DNA from: Candidatus Brocadia sp.
GTDB lineage: Bacteria > Planctomycetota > Brocadiia > Brocadiales > Brocadiaceae
Length of the DNA stretch: 11,141 bases
Assembly: GCA_030837935.1 (NCBI GenBank)
Contig: JAUQXU010000027.1
Span: 1-11,141, forward strand
Reading direction: 5' to 3'
Every line of letters starts with the position of its first letter. The stretch's first letter is position 1. A model generated the notes under the pieces. It did not search any database, was not told where the DNA came from, and saw nothing but the letters and a program-made list of their open reading frames with translations. Made by a program: the position numbers and the translations under genes. Shown piece by piece: positions 5,975-11,141 of this stretch.

Positions 5975-7747
5975 CTATTTCCAATAGGTATCCCATTGTC
6001 TATTTACTTTGTCAATTATTTCATCAGACATTACAAGTGGTGAAGGATAACCCGGTTTCCACGTGGCATCAATACCCATTTTGCCTCTGAATACAGGACT
6101 TATACCCACCAGTTTTTCCTGAGTAAATACAATATCTCGTTCAGCATCGAATCTGGTGAAGATCCCCCAGATGGTTTGTTCCAGGTCATGGATATTAACA
6201 TCGGGACTTGTTGCCGCAATAATTTTTGGTCCGATAAGTTCAGGCGATTTTGTTAATTTGGTAACTACCTCTCTCCCGCTATCCGGCACAGTAACGACCA
6301 ATAACGTTTCGTCAAGGATATTCCAGTCCGTTATTCTCGTGTCAATTGTTCTCAATAGTTGTTCAATGTCCCGTGATTCAAGAGAGTGTTCTTTTGCCGT
6401 CTTCCTCAAGTCGTCTCTCGTGGCATCGATAATCATTTTACTCCCTAAATTCATCTTATAACTGGTAAAATCGAGGGTATCCAGCGGCACCTTTGGAATC
6501 ATAATAAAATCATATGCGGGATCAAAATTTTCATGGATTGCCTTAAGAACCGCATGAAAGTCACGGGGGTTGACGTCTTCAGAAACGGTAATAATACATT
6601 TGGTGAGAGAAAGTTGGCCTTCACCCATAATGGAAAGGGCGGTTTTCATTGCTTCTTTGCGATAGCGTTCTTCAACGGATACCACCAGCAGGTTGTGAAA
6701 TCCTGCCTCGTAATATGCCCAGAGATTGCAGATTTCCGGATGGATCAGGCGAATCAATGGTCCTAGTACTTGCTGGGTTGCATTTCCCAGATATTTATCT
6801 TCCATGGGGGGACGTCCCACAACCGTTGCAGGATAAATAGGATTTCTTCGATGCGTGATGGTATTAATATGGAAGACGGGAAATTCTGCGGCGTTTGAAT
6901 AATGGCCAAAATGGTCGCCAAAGGGACCTTCCATGCGTAGTTCCGTCAGGTGAACTGTTCCTTCGAGAATAAATTCCGCATCGGCAGGTACCAGAATTGA
7001 AATGGTTTTACCCTTGGCCATCCTTGTCCTTTTGCCGCGAAGGAATCCACTGAACATAACTTCATCCATCCCTTCTGGTAATGCGGCAACTGTGGCCAGC
7101 AGGAGGGCCGGATCGGTTCCCAGTGCCACGGCAATTTGGAATTCCTTCCCCATCTTTTTTGCGCGATAATAGTGAAATCCTCCGCCCTTTTGAATCTGCC
7201 AGTGCATGCCGGTCGTTTGTTTATCAAAAACCTGCATGCGGTACATTCCTACATTTCGTTTTTTCGTATGGGGGTCATACGTAAAAACCTGAGGCAGGGT
7301 AATAAAACGTCCGCCATCTTCCGGCCAGCTGGTTATAATGGGAAGCTCATGTAAATTGGGGCTGCTAACCACTTGCTGAGATGGAGGTCTGGATGTTGTT
7401 TTCGGAAGGGTACAAAGCAACCGTCTTGTTATGCCGGGATGTTTGAAAAACACCTTCGGTTTTGGTGGCAAAGCTTCTTCCATAAAGGTGATCAATTCCT
7501 CGCCAAGCTGGTCAGGATGTTTTCCCAGTGCCAGCTCAATCCGTTTTTCACTGGCAAGGACGTTCATAGCGAGAGGGAATCGGGCGCCGCGAACATTTTC
7601 AAAAAGCAAGGCAGGCATACCTTCACGGATCGCCCGAATGGAAATTTCGACGACTTCCAGTCGTGCGTCTACTTCGGTTTTGATCCGTAGCAGCTCGCCG
7701 TTTTTTTCTAGATAGGTGATAAAATCCTGCAATGAATAGATTCGCAT
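5975..7747 (-). CDS. UbiD-family decarboxylase (probable menaquinone-pathway member)
   Basis: UbiD enzymes use prenylated FMN to decarboxylate aromatic or unsaturated acids. The 590-residue protein begins with the family N-terminus (residues 3-16, YSLQDFITYLEKNG). It shows the prFMN/metal-site blocks: NVGMYRMQVFD (Arg170), GGGFHYYRAKKMG (His192), PADAEFILEG (Glu258, Glu262) and EGPFGDHFGHYS (Glu273, Asp278), plus PMEDKYLG near 314-321. At about 590 residues it is longer than E. coli UbiD and closer to the longer UbiD homologues of futalosine-route menaquinone makers; assignment to that route is inference. A UbiX-like prenyltransferase is needed for cofactor supply and is not in this window. 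The gene is monocistronic here, behind a consensus promoter and a palindrome at 7776-7792. No clear Shine-Dalgarno precedes the ATG (7747-7745). Confidence 0.9.
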   Translation of the reverse strand: MRIYSLQDFITYLEKNGELLRIKTEVDARLEVVEISIRAIREGMPALLFENVRGARFPLAMNVLASEKRIELALGKHPDQLGEELITFMEEALPPKPKVFFKHPGITRRLLCTLPKTTSRPPSQQVVSSPNLHELPIITSWPEDGGRFITLPQVFTYDPHTKKRNVGMYRMQVFDKQTTGMHWQIQKGGGFHYYRAKKMGKEFQIAVALGTDPALLLATVAALPEGMDEVMFSGFLRGKRTRMAKGKTISILVPADAEFILEGTVHLTELRMEGPFGDHFGHYSNAAEFPVFHINTITHRRNPIYPATVVGRPPMEDKYLGNATQQVLGPLIRLIHPEICNLWAYYEAGFHNLLVVSVEERYRKEAMKTALSIMGEGQLSLTKCIITVSEDVNPRDFHAVLKAIHENFDPAYDFIMIPKVPLDTLDFTSYKMNLGSKMIIDATRDDLRKTAKEHSLESRDIEQLLRTIDTRITDWNILDETLLVVTVPDSGREVVTKLTKSPELIGPKIIAATSPDVNIHDLEQTIWGIFTRFDAERDIVFTQEKLVGISPVFRGKMGIDATWKPGYPSPLVMSDEIIDKVNRQWDTYWK

Positions 7748-7775
7748 GCGCTACACAAAGTGGTTTAATTTTGAT

Positions 7776-7792
7776 TATTCGGTCACCGAATA
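7776..7792. promoter_or_regulatory. 17-bp palindrome at the ubiD transcription start (operator candidate)
   Basis: TATTCGGT-C-ACCGAATA is a perfect 8-bp inverted repeat around a single base. It abuts the -10 box of the minus-strand promoter (7792-7797), covers the expected start site, and ends 28 bases before the ubiD start codon. Such placement is typical of a repressor site. I cannot name the regulator. Confidence 0.5.
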
Positions 7793-7819
7793 TTATAAGA
7801 AAGCGCCAAAATAAGACAA
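7792..7819 (-). promoter_or_regulatory. Sigma70-type promoter of the UbiD-family gene
   Basis: On the minus strand, TTGTCT (7819-7814, four of six to TTGACA) is followed after 16 bases by a perfect TATAAT (7797-7792). The expected start falls inside the adjoining palindrome and gives a leader of roughly 40 bases. Confidence 0.55.
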
Positions 7820-7929
7820 TATAAAAGTTTATAAATTCCTGCAACAAGATACATTTCTTACTGGCTATTGTGCTAATTTGACAAATACCGCGTCTGGCAA
7901 AAATCAAAATATAGCGTTGGTTACTAAGA

Positions 7930-7949
7930 TAAGCACAAATACGTGCTTA
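7930..7949. other. Perfect 7-bp hairpin in the divergent region
   Basis: TAAGCAC (7930-7936), a 6-base loop, then GTGCTTA (7943-7949), followed on the plus strand by AGTTTTGTT. It resembles a weak intrinsic terminator or an operator. No gene end lies upstream on the plus strand, so its role is open. Confidence 0.35.
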
Positions 7950-7953
7950 AGTT

Positions 7954-7984
7954 TTGTTCAATAATTCCGATTATTTAATATAAT
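7954..7984 (+). promoter_or_regulatory. Possible promoter for the c-di-GMP gene
   Basis: A perfect TATAAT at 7979-7984 has only a weak upstream match (TTGTTC at 7954-7959, spacer 19). If used, the leader would be about 185 bases and include the repeat block. The alternative is TATAAT at 8149-8154, also without a good -35. Confidence 0.25.
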
Positions 7985-8011
7985 TTAACATGGTTATTGA
8001 TAAATTATACG

Positions 8012-8035
8012 TAGCGTAGCACAGCCGCAACCAAA
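8012..8035 (+). repeat. Dispersed repeat, first module, copy 1
   Basis: TAGCGTAGCACAGCCGCAAC and four further bases resemble 10385-10408 at 18 of 24 positions, including 12 of 13 in the AGCCGCAA[CT]CAAA core. It is in the same orientation as the other copy, on the opposite side of the c-di-GMP gene. Confidence 0.5.
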
Positions 8036-8054
8036 ATGAACCACTCCATTTTCC

Positions 8055-8072
8055 CTCCTTCGCAAGAAGGGG
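8055..8072. repeat. GNRA-capped hairpin in the repeat block
   Basis: CTCCTTC (8055-8061), tetraloop GCAA, then GAAGGGG (8066-8072) gives a 7-bp stem with one T-G pair. It is followed by bases 8073-8094, whose complement contains TTCGACAGAGCTCACGAC. From memory this resembles short intergenic repeats dispersed in many environmental bacterial genomes. The module is absent from the second copy near 10400. Confidence 0.4.
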
Positions 8073-8107
8073 ACTTGTCGTGAGCTCTGTCGAATGATAA
8101 AGAAGAG

Positions 8108-8141
8108 GTAAAAAACTTACAAAAAAAGATGTTTTTAAACA
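8108..8141 (+). repeat. 34-bp direct repeat, copy 1
   Basis: GTAAAAAACTTAC followed by an A-run, GATG and a T-run matches 10444-10477 at 31 of 34 positions, in the same orientation. AAGAGGT (8103-8109) next to it is also shared with 10428-10434. Together with the module at 8012-8035 it makes a composite repeat just upstream of the c-di-GMP gene. Confidence 0.7.
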
Positions 8142-8176
8142 GTAATACTATAATATCCCAGAGATAGGAGAATGTA

Positions 8177-10318
8177 ATGAGCGGAGAGAGGTTAAAAATA
8201 CTTCTTGTCGATGACGATGAAGAGGACTACATCATAACAAAAGATATTCTCTCTGAAATAAAAATAATGAAGTTTGATTTGCACTGGGAAAATACGTATA
8301 AGAATGGGCTAGGGATATTGAGTGATAGTCAATTTGACGTCTGTCTTTTCGACTATCGTCTCGGTGAGCAAACAGGGTTGGAACTCTTAGAAGAAGTAGT
8401 TGAAAATGGCTACAAGGGGCCGATTATTATCTTGACGGGACAAGACGATCATGAGATTGATAACGAGGTAATGAAAGCCGGTGCATCAGATTATCTGGTC
8501 AAAGGGCAGATAAGTTCGTCTTTGCTTGAGCGTTCTATACGCCATGCCCTGGAGCGAAAGCGAACAGAAGATGCTTTGGTAGCAGCCAAAGATTATGCAG
8601 TGAATCTCATCAACAGCTCGATTGACATGATCGTAGCCACAAATATGAATCAGATGATTATTGAGTTTAATCCCGCCGCACAAATGGTATTTGGATATAG
8701 CAAATACGATGTATTGCACAAACCAATTCACTTTCTTTTTGCTAATCCCAAAGATTGGCAACATATTAGCAGAAAAATAGAACAAGAAAGGGTGTTTTCC
8801 GGAGAAGTAATTAAAAAAAAGAAGAGTGGCGAAACCTTTTATTCATATTTATCTGCATCCGTTTTAAGGGACTTGAAAGGTCAGGATGTAGGAATTATTG
8901 GTATATCACGTGATATTAGCAAGCAGAAGCGTCTTGAAGAACAGCTGGTGTATAATGCTTATCACGACTCTTTGACTGGTCTGCCCAATAGAAATTATTT
9001 TATGAACCATCTGGAAAAATTGGTAAAACACTCAAGGATAAATAAAACCTTATTTGCTGTACTTTTCCTTGATATTGATCGTTTTAAAATCATAAACGAC
9101 AGTCTTGGTCACGCAATCGGGGATAAATTATTGATTTCAATCGCGGAAAGACTAAAGGATTGCCTGCGCCATAATGATATTGTTGCGCGTTTTGGTGGAG
9201 ATGAGTTTGTTATCCTTCTTGACGATATAAAAGAAACTACTTGCGCAAAATTAATTGCGGAAAAAATCTTAAAAAGATTGAAAGAACCTTTTTATCTTGA
9301 GGGATATACTGCGTTTACCAGCACAAGCATTGGAATTGTCCTGAGCGAGGAATATTATGGTCGGCCAGAGGATATCCTGAGAGACGCCGATACGGTGATG
9401 TATCGTGCAAAAACGAATGGCAGGTCTAATTACGCAATGTTTGACAAAGAGATGCACGCTTACGCAGTGAAGGTTTTACAGCTAGAGGCAGACATGCAAA
9501 AAGCCATTGCAAACAATGAATTTAAAATGTATTACCAGCCCATCGTAACGTTAGCGGATAGTAATATTATTGGTGTTGAGTCTCTCATTCGTTGGGAGCA
9601 TCCACAACGAGGTTTGGTTTTCCCGGCAGAATTTATTCCCTTGGCGGAGGAAACGGGAATGATAGAACCCATCGGCAGATGGGTAATTAAAGAAGCCCTT
9701 TCTCAAAACAAGATTTGGTATGATGCAGGATATTCGAACATGTATCTTTCAATTAATGTTTCGGCACGACAATTTCGGAGTCATAACTTACCGGAAACAA
9801 TTCAAAAAATATTAGATGAAACTGGTATGAATGCAGGAAATTTTGATTTGGAGATCACAGAAAGCACAGTCATGGAGGACATGGATAGGAGTATTAAAAT
9901 ATTGGAAGAACTGAATGACATGGGTATAAAAATCATGCTTGATGATTTTGGTACAGGTTTTTCTGCGATAAACAACTTAAGATTTTTACCGGTGAGTGGA
10001 ATAAAAATAGATTTGTCTTTAACGAGAGATGTTGCTACCAATTCTGATGCCGCAACGATAGCTAAAGCCATTATCAGTATGGCACACGGTCTCAATAAAA
10101 AGGTAATAGCAGAAGGAGTGGAAACAGAAGCGCAGATAGAGTTTTTACGTTCTCACAACTGTGATATGGCGCAGGGTTATTTTTTCGGTAAGCCAATGCC
10201 AGCACATGAACTCGTGAGGCTATTACAGAAAAATAATAATTTTTACTTAGAATCGAGAAATAAATATTGGGCTACATCAAAGATAGCGTTACTAAGGAAC
10301 CTGGTTCATTCAATATGA
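8177..10318 (+). CDS. REC-PAS-GGDEF-EAL response regulator for cyclic di-GMP turnover
   Basis: The 713-residue cytoplasmic protein has four domains. REC (6-125) shows LVDDDEED, phospho-acceptor Asp59 in CLFDYRLG, Thr87 and Lys109, so it should be phosphorylated by a partner kinase not in this window. PAS (about 143-250) contains IIEFNPAAQMVFGY and ends in GISRDISKQKRLEEQ. GGDEF (about 256-418) has an intact RFGGDEF active loop (340-344) and an RxxD product-inhibition site (Arg331-Asp334). EAL (about 433-690) keeps the catalytic set: Glu468 in VESLIRW (Ser for Ala of the name motif), Asn in SINVSARQF, Glu in EITEST, DDFGTGFS, KID, AEGVET and AQGY. Both synthesis and hydrolysis are therefore possible; the PVS of LPVSGIKID is a mild change from PVD. 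TAGGAG (8165-8170) lies 6 bases before the ATG. Direct repeats flank the gene. Confidence 0.95.
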   Translation: MSGERLKILLVDDDEEDYIITKDILSEIKIMKFDLHWENTYKNGLGILSDSQFDVCLFDYRLGEQTGLELLEEVVENGYKGPIIILTGQDDHEIDNEVMKAGASDYLVKGQISSSLLERSIRHALERKRTEDALVAAKDYAVNLINSSIDMIVATNMNQMIIEFNPAAQMVFGYSKYDVLHKPIHFLFANPKDWQHISRKIEQERVFSGEVIKKKKSGETFYSYLSASVLRDLKGQDVGIIGISRDISKQKRLEEQLVYNAYHDSLTGLPNRNYFMNHLEKLVKHSRINKTLFAVLFLDIDRFKIINDSLGHAIGDKLLISIAERLKDCLRHNDIVARFGGDEFVILLDDIKETTCAKLIAEKILKRLKEPFYLEGYTAFTSTSIGIVLSEEYYGRPEDILRDADTVMYRAKTNGRSNYAMFDKEMHAYAVKVLQLEADMQKAIANNEFKMYYQPIVTLADSNIIGVESLIRWEHPQRGLVFPAEFIPLAEETGMIEPIGRWVIKEALSQNKIWYDAGYSNMYLSINVSARQFRSHNLPETIQKILDETGMNAGNFDLEITESTVMEDMDRSIKILEELNDMGIKIMLDDFGTGFSAINNLRFLPVSGIKIDLSLTRDVATNSDAATIAKAIISMAHGLNKKVIAEGVETEAQIEFLRSHNCDMAQGYFFGKPMPAHELVRLLQKNNNFYLESRNKYWATSKIALLRNLVHSI

Positions 10319-10384
10319 CCTCAATCCGTATCCCACCGATTGTACTTTCAGGGGTTTTATCTATTAGATATTTTTACCACATTC

Positions 10385-10408
10385 TAGCGCTACGAAGCCG
10401 CAATCAAA
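10385..10408 (+). repeat. Dispersed repeat, first module, copy 2
   Basis: TAGCGCTACGAAGCCGCAAT followed by CAAA is the counterpart of 8012-8035 (18 of 24 positions). Here it lies 67 bases after the stop of the c-di-GMP gene. The hairpin and TTCGACAG-like part of copy 1 is missing, shortening the gap to the 34-bp module from 72 to 35 bases. Confidence 0.5.
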
Positions 10409-10443
10409 TCTCCTGGTTTAAAAAACTAAGAGGTGCTCGGGTT

Positions 10444-10477
10444 GTAAAAAACTTACTAAAAAAGAAGTTTTTACACA
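10444..10477 (+). repeat. 34-bp direct repeat, copy 2, with hairpin
   Basis: It matches 8108-8141 at 31 of 34 positions. In this copy GTAAAAAACTT (10444-10454) and AAGTTTTTAC (10465-10474) can pair with one bulged A and a 10-base loop. Standing between two convergent genes, it could act as a bidirectional terminator, but the T-run is inside the stem rather than after it. Confidence 0.65.
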
Positions 10478-10515
10478 CGCATGAGATAGAGTAATCATAC
10501 AGGAGTCTTCTATTT

Positions 10516-11141
10516 TCAACGTGACGATGTAAGCCTTATCTCTTGTTGTAGCTTGTTATAGATTTCCTGAAGTTGCACTTCATCAGGAATGTACTGAACC
10601 TTTATGGGTTCCATCATTTTAAAACCGCATTCTTTTAAAGCATTATCGACGTGGCCAACTGCCTGTCCTCCCCAGCCGTATGACCCAAAAGCCATTCCGA
10701 TCCTGTTTTTTGGGGATAGTCCCTTTAAATACGTTAAAAAACCCGACACGGTAGGAAGCATATTGCTATTTAACGTAGGAGAACCGACACAAATAAATCG
10801 TGTAGTCAATACATCGGCAATAATATCCGAAATATGGCTATGTCTGAGATTGGCCATCTTCACGGGAATTCCATGGGAATCAAAAGCTTCTTGAACAACA
10901 TTGGCAATCTTTTCCGTAGATTTCCACATGGTATCATAGATTATCAGACACTTATGATCTACCTGGTTGGAAGCCCATTTCTTATATTCTTCCACAATGG
11001 TCTTTACATGCGAACGCCAGACAACCCCATGGCTCGGGGCAATCATGTCAATAGTTAATGGGGTAACAGCATCCATGGCCTTTTGCACCTGACTGGAATA
11101 AGGTAAAACAATATTTGCATAATATTTCTCTGCCTCATCAA
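10516..11141 (-). CDS. Flavodiiron protein (A-type flavoprotein), C-terminal half (5' end outside window)
   Basis: The frame is open to the window edge and about 207 C-terminal residues are visible, roughly half of a usual 400-residue protein. The first part is the end of the metallo-beta-lactamase-like diiron domain; IDMIAPSHGVVWR carries the last iron-ligand His. It is followed by a flavodoxin domain: CLIIYDTMWKSTEKIA is the FMN phosphate loop, and VGSPTLNSNMLPTV and GSYGWGGQAV are the loops that hold the isoalloxazine ring. Members reduce O2 to water or NO to N2O in the cytoplasm of anaerobes, fed by rubredoxin or F420H2; the substrate cannot be told from this part. No rubredoxin-like extension follows: the protein stops at TGA (10518-10516) soon after the flavodoxin fold. 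It is convergent with the c-di-GMP gene. Confidence 0.93.
   Translation of the reverse strand, partial: DEAEKYYANIVLPYSSQVQKAMDAVTPLTIDMIAPSHGVVWRSHVKTIVEEYKKWASNQVDHKCLIIYDTMWKSTEKIANVVQEAFDSHGIPVKMANLRHSHISDIIADVLTTRFICVGSPTLNSNMLPTVSGFLTYLKGLSPKNRIGMAFGSYGWGGQAVGHVDNALKECGFKMMEPIKVQYIPDEVQLQEIYNKLQQEIRLTSSR

Larger units (their letters stand above)
7748..8176. other. 429-bp divergent intergenic region
   Basis: This AT-rich region between the divergent ubiD and REC-PAS-GGDEF-EAL genes holds no convincing ORF. It contains the ubiD promoter and palindrome, a 7-bp hairpin at 7930-7949, a possible plus-strand promoter around 7979-7984, and a composite repeat block from 8012 to 8141. The repeat block includes a GNRA-capped hairpin at 8055-8072. 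A second TATAAT (8149-8154) lies 22 bases before the next start codon but lacks a recognisable -35. Confidence 0.6.

Noticed and set aside
6946..7227. Long frames antisense or out of frame within the UbiD gene
   Set aside because: The UbiD frame is unbroken with conserved motifs throughout, so the others are shadows.
7878..7883. Perfect TTGACA as a promoter -35
   Set aside because: No -10-like hexamer lies 16-19 bases downstream.
10267..10494. 75-codon plus-strand frame overlapping the end of the c-di-GMP gene
   Set aside because: It overlaps real coding sequence, then repeat sequence; no ribosome site and no recognisable domain.
1..11141. CRISPR array, tRNA, rRNA, transposase or phage genes
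   Set aside because: No regularly spaced repeats, cloverleaf-like sequence, rRNA segment or recognisable transposase or phage motif was seen on either strand.

Overview
The window is a moderately AT-rich bacterial segment with standard codon use, gene-dense and mixed in orientation. Gene content (a fumarate reductase/succinate dehydrogenase iron-sulfur subunit, a UbiD-family decarboxylase of the type used in menaquinone synthesis, a flavodiiron protein, exported MsrA, a multidomain c-di-GMP protein) suggests a Gram-negative anaerobe or microaerophile. My best guess is a planctomycete of the anammox group (Brocadiales). That guess rests on the gene mix and the look of the intergenic repeats, not on a marker gene, and is tentative.

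Layout, left to right. 1-339: 3' end of sdhB/frdB. 340-786: no intact gene, but the minus strand carries the decayed 3' end of a si-type citrate synthase gene (frameshift, internal deletion, premature stop). 787-3185: an exported N-acetylmuramoyl-L-alanine amidase-like protein followed 44 bp later by a GT-C membrane glycosyltransferase. 3186-4039: msrA behind a good sigma70-like promoter whose -10 overlaps an inverted repeat. 4040-4413: debris, including a frameshifted fragment of a second copy of the amidase. 4414-5947: a two-CBS-domain protein, exonuclease III and a small tandem CDGSH iron-sulfur protein. 5975-7747 (minus strand): a UbiD-family decarboxylase with a consensus promoter and a 17-bp palindrome at its presumed start site. 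7748-8176: a 429-bp divergent intergenic region with hairpins and repeats. 8177-10318: a REC-PAS-GGDEF-EAL protein. 10319-10515: a second copy of the repeats found upstream of that gene. 10516-11141 (minus strand): the C-terminal half of a flavodiiron protein.

How it fits together. Several genes concern redox balance and oxidative damage: MsrA repairs oxidised methionine, ExoIII repairs abasic or oxidised DNA, the flavodiiron protein reduces O2 or NO, CDGSH is an Fe-S protein, and UbiD supplies quinone. They are not one operon; each block appears to have its own promoter. I see no CRISPR array, tRNA, rRNA, prophage or intact transposase. I found no clearly new multi-gene system. The most informative signals are the two pseudogenes, the direct repeats bracketing the c-di-GMP gene, and the operator-like palindromes at msrA and ubiD.
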